Origin: Cocleimonas sp.
GTDB taxonomy: Bacteria; Pseudomonadota; Gammaproteobacteria; Thiotrichales; Thiotrichaceae
Direction: 5' to 3'
DNA length: 17,631 bases
Assembly (NCBI GenBank): GCA_023146675.1
Contig: JAGLBQ010000299.1
Span: forward strand, 1 to 17,631
A program made the position numbers and the translations under genes. How positions within the stretch are numbered: position 1 is the stretch's first letter; each line of letters starts with the position of its first letter. Shown one piece after another: positions 1 through 7,348 of the stretch. A model generated the notes under the pieces. That model was not told where the DNA came from. It saw nothing but the letters and a program-made list of their open reading frames with translations, and did not search any database.

Positions 1-1869
1 TTTACGACTCGCCCTGATACGTTAATGGGGGTGACTTATGTTGCCGTTGCGCCACAGCATCCTTTGGCACTGCAAGCAGCAGAGAATAATGCAGAGTTAA
101 CAAGCTTTATTGATGAGTGTAAAAATATCAAAGTTGCCGAAGCGGATATGGCAACGATGGAAAAGAAAGGCATGGCAACAGGCATTAACGCCATTCATCC
201 TATTACGGGTGAAACGGTTCCTGTTTGGGTCGCAAATTTTGTATTGATGTCTTATGGCTCAGGGGCGGTTATGGCAGTTCCTGCGCATGATGATCGTGAT
301 TGGGAGTTTGCGACTAAATATGGCATTAATATAAAACAAGTGATTGATTCTGCCGAGGGTGAATCCGTTTCAGTGGAAGAGGGCGCTTATACAGAAAAAG
401 GTGTGCTGGTTAATTCGGGTGAGTTTGATGGTTTAAGCTCTGCGCTTGCCTTTGATGCGATTGCGGAACATTTGACGAATCAAGGTAAAGGGGCTAAAAC
501 GGTTAATTATCGCCTACGTGATTGGGGTGTGTCACGACAGCGCTATTGGGGTTGTCCGATTCCCATTATTTATTGCGATGATTGCGGTGCAGTGCCTGTG
601 CCTGAAAAAGATTTGCCTGTGGAATTACCAACAGATATTGAGTTTGATGAAACAGGTGGATCTCCGATCAAAAAGATGCCTGAATTTTATGAGACAACCT
701 GTCCAAGCTGTGGCAAGGATGCGACTCGTGAGACGGATACCTTTGATACATTCTTTGAATCATCATGGTATTACGCCCGCTATACAGGTTCTGATAATGA
801 TCAGTCTATGCTCGATAAACGTGCTGATTATTGGTTGCCTGTCGATCAATATATCGGTGGAATCGAACATGCGGTATTGCATTTACTCTATGCGCGTTTC
901 TTTCATAAATTAATGCGCGATGAGGGTTTGGTATCATCGGACGAACCCTTTAGTAAGCTATTAACGCAAGGCATGGTGCTAGCTAATACCTATTATCGTG
1001 ACAATGAAAAAGGTGGGAAAGACTGGATTGCACCTGATGAGGTTGATGTACAGCAGGATGATAAAGGCAAGGTCATTGGCGCGACCTTGCAGGCTGATGG
1101 TAAGCCTGTGTTATCGGATGGCATGAGTAAAATGTCAAAATCAAAAAATAACGGTGTTGATCCACAACTGTTGATTGATAAATACGGTGCAGATACGTTG
1201 CGTCTGTTCTCAATGTTTGCAGCACCACCTGATCAAAGTATGGAGTGGTCAGATACGGGTGTAGAAGGCGCAAATCGTTTCTTACGTCGATTATGGCGAC
1301 AAGTACATGAGCATATTGACTCAGGTGATGTGATCGCACTAGAGCTTGGCAGTTTGACAGATGAGCAAGCGGCGTTGCGTCGTAAACTGTATCTTACTCT
1401 GCAAAAAGTAACGGATGATATGACGCGTCGTTTCACTTTTAATACGGCAGTCGCCGCAAATATGGAGCTATTAAATGAAGTTTCCAAATTTGATAATAAA
1501 AGTGATCAAAGTAGGGCGGTTCGACAGGAAATATTTACCACTGTTTTACTCATGCTTGCACCCATAGCACCGCATATTTGTGAGACATTGTGGAAATTAT
1601 TAGGAAAAACATCTTTGTTAATTGATGAGCGTTGGCCACAAATTGATAATGCTGCATTAGTCCAAGAAAATATTGAGCTAATGGTGCAGGTCAATGGCAA
1701 ACTGCGTGGCAAAATTAAGGTTGCCGTCGATGCCAATGATGATGATATTAAGCAACAAGCGCAAGATACGGACAATGTGAAACGCTTTATTGAAGATAAC
1801 TTAGCGGGCAAAGAAGTACGCAAAATTATTGTTGTTAAAGGGCGATTGGTTAATATTGTGGTGGCTTAA
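1..1869 (+). CDS. leuS: Leucine--tRNA ligase, 3' part (5' end outside window)
   Basis: Cytoplasmic class I aminoacyl-tRNA synthetase that charges tRNA-Leu. The reading frame is open from base 1, so about 622 C-terminal residues are present out of roughly 820-860 usual for the family. The visible part starts inside the CP1 editing domain (TTRPDTLMG at bases 4-30, then a GSGAVMAVPAHDDRD block near 265-300). The return to the catalytic core follows (DWGVSRQRYWG near 520-550), with cysteine pairs CDDC and CPSC typical of the bacterial zinc ribbon. The KMSKS ATP-binding loop lies at 1129-1143. The anticodon-binding helical domain and the C-terminal domain (MVQVNGKLRGKI) follow, ending with a TAA. 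All expected motifs are intact. In many gammaproteobacteria lptE and holA follow leuS; here neither follows within the window. Confidence 0.98.
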   Translation, partial: FTTRPDTLMGVTYVAVAPQHPLALQAAENNAELTSFIDECKNIKVAEADMATMEKKGMATGINAIHPITGETVPVWVANFVLMSYGSGAVMAVPAHDDRDWEFATKYGINIKQVIDSAEGESVSVEEGAYTEKGVLVNSGEFDGLSSALAFDAIAEHLTNQGKGAKTVNYRLRDWGVSRQRYWGCPIPIIYCDDCGAVPVPEKDLPVELPTDIEFDETGGSPIKKMPEFYETTCPSCGKDATRETDTFDTFFESSWYYARYTGSDNDQSMLDKRADYWLPVDQYIGGIEHAVLHLLYARFFHKLMRDEGLVSSDEPFSKLLTQGMVLANTYYRDNEKGGKDWIAPDEVDVQQDDKGKVIGATLQADGKPVLSDGMSKMSKSKNNGVDPQLLIDKYGADTLRLFSMFAAPPDQSMEWSDTGVEGANRFLRRLWRQVHEHIDSGDVIALELGSLTDEQAALRRKLYLTLQKVTDDMTRRFTFNTAVAANMELLNEVSKFDNKSDQSRAVRQEIFTTVLLMLAPIAPHICETLWKLLGKTSLLIDERWPQIDNAALVQENIELMVQVNGKLRGKIKVAVDANDDDIKQQAQDTDNVKRFIEDNLAGKEVRKIIVVKGRLVNIVVA

Positions 1870-1928
1870 GAAGGTTTTCTAGGCAGGCTTCGGCATCCTT
1901 CACCCAATAAAAAGTAGTTTACACTTTT

Positions 1929-2010
1929 GTAGCTTGCATGAAGTTTACGTAATACGGGATAGTGCGTTTCTAGGACTTCCCGTATTACGCTTAGGCTGCA
2001 TATGAGCTAC
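1929..2010. repeat. Degenerate intergenic palindromic repeat
   Basis: Perfect 12-bp arms CGTAATACGGGA (1948-1959) and TCCCGTATTACG (1978-1989) are flanked by weaker pairing that ends in GTAGCT (1929-1934) and AGCTAC (2005-2010), giving an 82-bp hairpin with an 18-nt loop. From memory, the arms resemble the interspersed palindromes of the GTAGC..GGATG..AATCCGGG type seen between genes in many Gammaproteobacteria. The mismatches suggest an old, decayed copy. There is no T-run after it, so it is not a standard terminator. The inverted repeat is seen directly; the family assignment is tentative. Confidence 0.6.
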
Positions 2011-2062
2011 GAAACTATCAACTGGCTTATAAAGGCTCCCAGAATTCTATTTATATTTTATA

Positions 2063-2092
2063 TTGACGCTAACTTTATGTAGCTCTTGTAAT
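2063..2092 (+). promoter_or_regulatory. Possible sigma-70 promoter for tetR
   Basis: TTGACG (2063-2068), 18-nt spacer, TGTAAT (2087-2092). Transcription would start near 2099, upstream of both TetR-type operators, so a bound repressor could act as a roadblock. A competing candidate is TTGCAT (2114-2119), 16-nt spacer, TATCTT (2136-2141), which would lie directly on the operators. The sequence alone does not decide between them. Confidence 0.35.
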
Positions 2093-2115
2093 CTAATTGT
2101 TTAAACTCCCTCTTG

Positions 2116-2161
2116 CATACCGACCAGTATGCATGTATCTTCAGCCATACTGATCGGTATG
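2116..2161. promoter_or_regulatory. Paired TetR-type operators
   Basis: Two 16-bp palindromes, CATACCGACCAGTATG (2116-2131) and CATACTGATCGGTATG (2146-2161), have arms CATAC/GTATG. The second is the reverse complement of the first with one mismatch. Their centres are 30 bp apart, close to three helical turns. The pair ends 10 bp before the tetR start codon. ACCGACC-like cores are typical of TetR-family sites, so negative autoregulation of tetR and the downstream operon is likely. Confidence 0.8.
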
Positions 2162-2171
2162 GTAAATAACA

Positions 2172-2837
2172 GTGAATATTCTAAAAAAGTCAAATAGTGA
2201 CCCGTGGTGGCATTTGTGGAAATGCTGTCCCTGTGAGAGTCATAGTGGGCGCGGGGAAGAGACTCGTCAAAAGTTACTCCAGTCAGCCTTTGACGAAATA
2301 CATAAAGTAGGTTTTCAGGCGGCTAGTCTTAGCAAGATTCTCAAAGACACAGGCATTACCAAGGGAGCGCTATATCACCATTTTGGTAATAAATTGGAGC
2401 TGGGTTATGCGGTAGTGGATGAGATTATTTTAGCCTTTTTCCAGCAAGTATGGATTGATCCGCTTAGGAAAACGGATGATCCAATCACGACAATACAACA
2501 AGTTTTGTCAACAACAGGGGAGAAAATGACGCATGAGGATGCGCGTTTGGGGTGTCCTGTCAATAATTTGGCACAGGAAATGTCGCCAATTGATGAGGGC
2601 TTTCGACAGCGCACGATGGCTATTTATGATATATGGCGCGATGAGCTAGAAGCTGCCATTGAACGTGGAAAAAAAGCAGGCAATGTGCGTGAAGACGCCG
2701 ATGCACACCGCATGGCAATCCTCTTTGTGGCAACGCTTGAAGGTTGCATGGGGTTAGCAAAAAGCACGCAGAGTTTAGAGATGTTAATGGAATGTGGCAA
2801 TGGACTGATTGAGCATTTGGAATTATTTCGTCGTTAG
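2172..2837 (+). CDS. TetR/AcrR-family transcriptional regulator
   Basis: A 221-residue DNA-binding repressor-type protein. The N-terminal helix-turn-helix spans about residues 28-75, with the family signature GITKGALYHHFGNK in the recognition helix region. The rest is an alpha-helical ligand-binding and dimerisation domain containing GCPVNNLAQEMSP, conserved in one TetR subgroup. The start is GTG at 2172 with a poor ribosome site; TTG at 2214 is an alternative. No start codon lies between the CCPC motif (residues 18-21) and the HTH, so the unusual WWHLWKCCPC segment, or at least WKCCPC, must be translated. The two palindromes just upstream are its probable operators. It lies 53 bp upstream of the MMPL transporter gene in the same direction, so it probably controls that operon. 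The ligand is unknown. Confidence 0.92.
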   Translation: MNILKKSNSDPWWHLWKCCPCESHSGRGEETRQKLLQSAFDEIHKVGFQAASLSKILKDTGITKGALYHHFGNKLELGYAVVDEIILAFFQQVWIDPLRKTDDPITTIQQVLSTTGEKMTHEDARLGCPVNNLAQEMSPIDEGFRQRTMAIYDIWRDELEAAIERGKKAGNVREDADAHRMAILFVATLEGCMGLAKSTQSLEMLMECGNGLIEHLELFRR

Positions 2838-2890
2838 GATTAAGGGTTTAATAACATCCGAAACGATAATGATAAGACAGGATCACTTTG

Positions 2891-5203
2891 ATGATAAAAC
2901 AATACGCAAAAATTTTACTACAATGGAAATGGCTAGCATTAATACTAGTCATTCTTGCCGTAGGATTAGCAGGGTCGGGGGCAAAAAATCTCACCTTTAA
3001 TAATGATTATAAAGTCTTTTTTAATGATGATGATGAGCGGGTATTAGCATTTGAAAATTTACAAGACACCTATACTAAAAACGATAATATTTTACTCGGT
3101 ATTGCACCTAAAAATGGCAAGGTGTTTACGCGTGAAACACTGGCAGCGCTTGAGGATATTACAGAGCGCGCATGGAAAACACCCTATTCTATACGGGTTG
3201 ATTCATTAGCAAATTACCAACATACGGAATCGGTTGGTGATGATATGTCAGTTGCCAATCTCTACGAGGAGGCAAAAAATCTTACTGATGAAGAGCTTGT
3301 TAAAATAGAAAAAATCGCAAGCAATGAACCCTTATTAGTGTATCGCCTAATATCAGAAAAGGCACATATGACTGCGGTTAATGTCACTATTGAGGTGCCA
3401 CCTGATGGTGAAATGGGCAAAATTGTGCCGCAAGTAGTCGCTCATGCGCGTGAATTGAAAGCATATATCAACGAGACTTATCCAGAGCTAGATGTTTATC
3501 TCACGGGTATTGTGATGATGAATAATGCCTTTGCTGAGGCATCAAAATACGATATGTCACATTTGATACCACTGACATTTTTGATGATTTTGATTATTGT
3601 CTTTTTGTTATTGCGTAGCTTTAGTGGCGTGTTAGCCACTATATTAGTTTCACTCTTTTCAATTATAACGGCGATGGGATTAGCAGGTTGGTCTGGCATA
3701 CAACTCTCTCCGCCTGTTATGTCTGCGCCTGTGATTATATTAACGCTAGCGGTGGCTGATTGTGTGCACATACTCTCTACTTGGATGCATCAAATGCGCC
3801 TTGGTATCGAGAAAAAAGCGGCAATGGTTGAGAGTCTGCGTATTAATTTAGCTCCTGTCTTTCTTACCTCATTGACTACCGCTATTGGATTTTTATCACT
3901 TAATTTCAGTGATGCACCTCCCTTTAGAGATTTAGGAAATATCTCTGCAATGGGTGTCATGGCGGCCTTTGTTTTCTCTGTGACCTTGCTGCCAGCGTTG
4001 GCAACATTATTGCCCTCTAAAGTTAAGAAGACAGATAAAAAGTCAATCCTGAGTGGTTTGATGGCATCACTAGCTGAATGGGTGATTGTGAAGCAAAAAG
4101 TGTTGTTAATTGGTATGACGGCACTGACTATCGTCATGATTGCACTTATTCCAACAAATGAACTCAATGATATTTATGTTGAGTATTTTGATGAGCGCAT
4201 TAAATTCCGTACGGATACCGACTTTGTAGTTAAGAACATGACGGGTATTTATTTTGTTGATTACTCTCTAGACTCTGAAAAAGCGGGTGGGGTTTCAGAA
4301 CCTGCCGTTTTAGCACAAATTGATCAATTTAGTGAGTGGCTACGTGAGCAGCCCGAAGTTATTCATGTTAATACCATTGCAGATACCTTTAAACGTTTAA
4401 ATCGCAATATGCATGGTGATGATCAAAGTTGGTATCGCTTGCCTGATAGTCGTGAACTAGCAGCACAGTATTTATTACTGTATGAAATGTCATTACCGTA
4501 TGGTCTGGATTTGAATAATCAGATTGATATTGATAAGAAAAGTACACGTCTCAGCGTTACCATGAAAACGATCTCAACAAAGAAAGTATTAGCCTTTGAA
4601 AAACGCGTGGACGCATGGATGGAAACCAATACACCACTGATTAAAAGTGTTGGTGCAAGCCCAACCATTATGTTTGCGCATATTGGCATGAAAAATATTA
4701 AAAGCATGCTGACAGGTACAACCATCGCATTGGTATTGATTTCTATTATTTTGATTGTTGCGCTGGGTTCTGTGCGTTACGGCTTACTAAGCTTAGTACC
4801 AAACTTAGTTCCAGCAGGGTTAGCCTTCGGTTTTTGGGCGATTATTGATGGCGAAATTGGTTTAGCCTTATCAATCGTAACCGCAATGACGCTTGGCATC
4901 GTGGTCGATGATACGATTCACTTTTTAAGTAAATATATTCGCGCCCGTCGAGAGCAGAATTTAAATGCAGAAGATGCAGTGCGTTACGCCTTTTCGACGG
5001 TAGGTGTTGCTCTATGGGTAACATCATTGGCACTAATCGGAGGGTTTCTTGTCTTATCAACCTCATCTTTTCAATTAAATGCAGGAATGGGGTTATTGAC
5101 CTCGATTGTGATTGCATTTGCTCTATTAGCTGATTTTTTACTATTGCCTCCGTTGTTGATTAAGTTGGATGGCTGGTTGAGTGGCGGCGAGAAAGACACA
5201 TAG
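2891..5203 (+). CDS. MMPL/RND-superfamily inner-membrane transporter (HAE3-like)
   Basis: A 770-residue polytopic protein with the duplicated RND layout. It has one TM helix near residue 15-33, a periplasmic domain to about 220, five TM helices at about 222-375, a seventh TM helix near 402-422, a second periplasmic domain to about 610, and five final TM helices. The fourth helix of each half carries acidic residues where RND pumps have their proton-relay charges: D290 in ADCVHIL and D673/D674 in VVDDTIHFL. At under 800 residues it fits the single-chain MMPL/HAE3 type rather than the 1000-residue AcrB type. ATG 2891 is chosen because AGGA (2879-2882) lies 8 nt upstream; an in-frame TTG at 2888 is less likely. 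A LolA-like gene follows, as is common for this transporter type. Substrate is probably hydrophobic (inference). Confidence 0.92.
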   Translation: MIKQYAKILLQWKWLALILVILAVGLAGSGAKNLTFNNDYKVFFNDDDERVLAFENLQDTYTKNDNILLGIAPKNGKVFTRETLAALEDITERAWKTPYSIRVDSLANYQHTESVGDDMSVANLYEEAKNLTDEELVKIEKIASNEPLLVYRLISEKAHMTAVNVTIEVPPDGEMGKIVPQVVAHARELKAYINETYPELDVYLTGIVMMNNAFAEASKYDMSHLIPLTFLMILIIVFLLLRSFSGVLATILVSLFSIITAMGLAGWSGIQLSPPVMSAPVIILTLAVADCVHILSTWMHQMRLGIEKKAAMVESLRINLAPVFLTSLTTAIGFLSLNFSDAPPFRDLGNISAMGVMAAFVFSVTLLPALATLLPSKVKKTDKKSILSGLMASLAEWVIVKQKVLLIGMTALTIVMIALIPTNELNDIYVEYFDERIKFRTDTDFVVKNMTGIYFVDYSLDSEKAGGVSEPAVLAQIDQFSEWLREQPEVIHVNTIADTFKRLNRNMHGDDQSWYRLPDSRELAAQYLLLYEMSLPYGLDLNNQIDIDKKSTRLSVTMKTISTKKVLAFEKRVDAWMETNTPLIKSVGASPTIMFAHIGMKNIKSMLTGTTIALVLISIILIVALGSVRYGLLSLVPNLVPAGLAFGFWAIIDGEIGLALSIVTAMTLGIVVDDTIHFLSKYIRARREQNLNAEDAVRYAFSTVGVALWVTSLALIGGFLVLSTSSFQLNAGMGLLTSIVIAFALLADFLLLPPLLIKLDGWLSGGEKDT

Positions 5204-5256
5204 TCGAGAATAGCTATATCAATATTATGTTTAAAATGAATAATTAAGGAAATAAA

Positions 5257-6045
5257 ATGAATAAAATAATGATAAACGTTGCGTTACCTCTTGTTATCAG
5301 TGTTTTAACACTTAATGCAATGGCTGAAACGCCAGAAGCAAAAGGTTTGCGTATAGCGAAAGAGACCGATGCACGTGATGTTGGTTTTGGTGACAGTACC
5401 GCTGATATGATGATGACATTAAAAAATCGTGCGGGACAGACCAGCACACGTAAGCTCCATAGCAAGGTATTAGAGGGGAAGGGTGATGGTGATAAATCAC
5501 TTTCCCTCTTTAATACACCTGCTGATGTGAAAGGCACGTCAATGTTGACTTTTTCACATGGTCTAAAAGCGGATGATCAATGGCTTTATTTACCTGCCTT
5601 AAAGCGTGTTAAGCGTATTAATTCACGTAATAAATCAGGACCGTTTATGGGCAGTGAATTTGCATTTGAAGATTTGGGCTCTCAAGAAGTAGAGAAGTAT
5701 AAGTATAAATATCTACGTGAAGAAGCCTGTGGAAAAGGTTGGAAATGTCATGTTGTAGAGCGTATACCTGCTTATAAATACTCAGGTTATAGTAAACAAA
5801 TTGGCTGGACAGACACCAAAGAACACCGTGCCGTAAAGATTGAATTTTATGATCGCAAAGGCAGTAAGATGAAAACATTAGTATCCTCTGGTTATAAGCA
5901 ATACCTTGGGAAATACTGGCGACCTAGTGTGATGAGTATGCAAAACCACTTGACAGGAAAAAGTACGGTCTTACAGTGGACTAATTACAAGTTAGGCACA
6001 GGCTTGAGTAAGCGTGATTTTAATAAGAATGCACTAAAACGCTAA
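5257..6045 (+). CDS. LolA-like periplasmic protein (outer membrane lipoprotein-sorting family), module A
   Basis: A 262-residue secreted protein. The signal peptide covers about residues 1-23, with cleavage after NAMA. The remainder matches the LolA-like fold family often labelled 'outer membrane lipoprotein-sorting protein' (Pfam LolA_like, PF17131, from memory). Typical motifs are QWLYLPALKRVKRI followed by FMGSEFAFEDLG, then a second half of alternating strands (KIEFYDRKGSKMKTL). Family members are thought to carry a lipid or acylated cargo across the periplasm. True LolA is about 200 residues and differs in sequence, so this is not lolA itself. Two cysteines (EEACGKGWKC) could form a disulfide. 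AAGGA lies 6 nt before the ATG, and the gene is 53 bp after the transporter, so an operon is likely. It has a distant paralogue at 11853-12662. Confidence 0.88.
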   Translation: MNKIMINVALPLVISVLTLNAMAETPEAKGLRIAKETDARDVGFGDSTADMMMTLKNRAGQTSTRKLHSKVLEGKGDGDKSLSLFNTPADVKGTSMLTFSHGLKADDQWLYLPALKRVKRINSRNKSGPFMGSEFAFEDLGSQEVEKYKYKYLREEACGKGWKCHVVERIPAYKYSGYSKQIGWTDTKEHRAVKIEFYDRKGSKMKTLVSSGYKQYLGKYWRPSVMSMQNHLTGKSTVLQWTNYKLGTGLSKRDFNKNALKR

Positions 6046-6192
6046 TAATAAGACAAGCAAGGTAAAAACCTTATTTTCTACTAGAATATGATTGTTATAG
6101 AAAAATATGATTCTCTTACGAGAAGTAAAGCCTGATAATGTTATATTGTCGCGTTTTTCTAGTTATATTTAATGAATTAAATGAGGTTTCCT

Positions 6193-6774
6193 ATGAAAAA
6201 GTCCCCAATACTTGCTATTTGCACACTATCATTATTTAGTTTTGCTACTAGCGTCCAAGCTAATACTATAAGTTATGATTATATGGATGTTGGCTATTCG
6301 TTTGTTAATGATTCAGTTGTAAGTGGCGGTGTAATACTCTCGGGTTCTTATGATATTTATGACAATGTAAATGTTCTTGGAAATTTATTCATTAGTACAT
6401 CCAGTGATAAACCCGCTCCTAAAGATGCCGAACTAACCTCCTATACCATAGGTTTTGGCTATCACCAGAATATTTCAGAGAAAATGGATGTTTTTGCAGA
6501 AGCACTTTTGCTTAATACAGACGTTACTGTGGGTTCATTGAATAAAGATGATACAGGTTATATTGCAGCGGTAGGTGTGCGCAGTCCACTGAATGAAAAC
6601 GTTGAATTGCTGGGTCGCATTGAACGTCGTAATAGTGACGCCCTATCTGAAACCGTGTTTACCTTTGGCGGGCTTTATAAGTACAGCGAAAAAACATTTT
6701 TAGGGCTTAAACTTAATACTGGCGCTGGGGATGGTTCGGAAGCACTAACCGCTTCAGTACGCTGGAATTTTTAA
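6193..6774 (+). CDS. Small outer-membrane beta-barrel protein, unknown function
   Basis: A 193-residue protein with a signal peptide (about residues 1-23, cleavage after SVQA). The mature part is made of alternating amphipathic strands, sized for an eight-stranded OmpA/OmpX/OmpW-like barrel, ending in RWNF with the terminal phenylalanine recognised by the BAM machinery. The start at 6193 is preferred over the in-frame ATG at 6181 because GAGG (6183-6186) lies 6 nt before it and the signal peptide then begins MKKSP. It is separated from the LolA-like gene by 147 bp and followed by a terminator-like hairpin, so it may be its own transcription unit. No specific family was recognised; the barrel assignment rests on the signal peptide, strand pattern and C-terminus. 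Confidence 0.8.
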   Translation: MKKSPILAICTLSLFSFATSVQANTISYDYMDVGYSFVNDSVVSGGVILSGSYDIYDNVNVLGNLFISTSSDKPAPKDAELTSYTIGFGYHQNISEKMDVFAEALLLNTDVTVGSLNKDDTGYIAAVGVRSPLNENVELLGRIERRNSDALSETVFTFGGLYKYSEKTFLGLKLNTGAGDGSEALTASVRWNF

Positions 6775-6803
6775 TATTGTATTTCTCTGTTTAATTTGGA
6801 TAC

Positions 6804-6852
6804 GATGTTTTAGTTTTTTGCCGATCTTGTGCGAAGCTAAAACATTTTATTA
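6804..6852 (+). terminator. Probable intrinsic terminator after the small barrel gene
   Basis: ATGTTTTAG (6805-6813) pairs with CTAAAACAT (6837-6845). Further inner pairing includes G-U pairs, and TTTT (6845-6848) and more T-rich sequence follow on the plus strand. The stem is A+T-rich, so its strength is uncertain; read-through into the methyltransferase gene is possible. Confidence 0.5.
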
Positions 6853-6892
6853 TCTTTCTGCAACGGAAATATAATAAAAACAGAGAAGTAAC

Positions 6893-7348
6893 ATGCTAAA
6901 ACTACGAATCCCTCCGCCCATTTATGCACTCATTATAGGTACGTTAATGTGGCTCTTAAGCCAAACTGTCCCGCTCAGTCACTGGATTCCATCACCATGG
7001 AATAAAATCGGTTTGGTATTAATAGTAATCGCCTTTAGCTTCGAGCTTTGGTCTGCACTGTTATTTTTTCGATCACATACCACCGTTAACCCAATGAAGC
7101 CTGAAAATTCAAAAAAAATCGTCACCACAGGTACCTACCAATTTAGTCGTAATCCTATGTATGTAGGGCTATTGACGGTGTTAATCGGTTATGCGATTTG
7201 GCTAGGGGCGATTACCCCTTTTCTATTATTGCCTTTATTTGTACTCTTAATAACAACCCAGCAAATAATTCCTGAAGAAGAAATGCTCGAAAAAAACTTC
7301 GGAAAAGAATACCTTGATTATAAATTACAAGTGAGACGATGGTTATGA
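6893..7348 (+). CDS. Isoprenylcysteine carboxyl methyltransferase (ICMT/PEMT)-like membrane protein
   Basis: A 151-residue integral membrane protein with about four hydrophobic segments. It has the C-terminal signature of the ICMT/phospholipid methyltransferase superfamily: TGTYQFSRNPMYVG around residues 81-94, then EEEMLEKNFGKEYLDYK and RRWL at the end. In this superfamily the RNPMY region and the downstream glutamate and FG..Y..Y segment bind S-adenosylmethionine. Bacterial members methylate mostly unknown lipid or prenyl substrates, and the family name does not imply protein prenylation. Its TGA overlaps the ATG of the next gene (ATGA, 7345-7348), which suggests translational coupling to the outer-membrane barrel. 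In this setting it could modify the exported lipid (inference). Confidence 0.87.
   Translation: MLKLRIPPPIYALIIGTLMWLLSQTVPLSHWIPSPWNKIGLVLIVIAFSFELWSALLFFRSHTTVNPMKPENSKKIVTTGTYQFSRNPMYVGLLTVLIGYAIWLGAITPFLLLPLFVLLITTQQIIPEEEMLEKNFGKEYLDYKLQVRRWL

Larger units (their letters stand above)
1870..2115. other. Non-coding stretch between leuS and the tetR operators
   Basis: No convincing gene lies here. The stretch holds a long imperfect palindrome (1929-2010, listed separately) and a possible promoter (2063-2092). No GC-rich hairpin followed by a T-run is seen just after leuS, so how leuS transcription ends is unclear. No trace of lptE was recognised. Confidence 0.6.

Noticed and set aside
1073..1823. 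Long minus-strand open frames within leuS
   Set aside because: They lie antisense to a clearly conserved synthetase sequence and show no recognisable motifs; they are shadows of the real gene.
1870..1935. Minus-strand fragment reading TFYWVKDAEACLENLL
   Set aside because: About 21 codons without a start or a plausible family match; too short to call a gene remnant.
1929..2010. leuS intrinsic terminator
   Set aside because: The hairpin is long but imperfect and no T-run follows; it fits an interspersed palindrome better.
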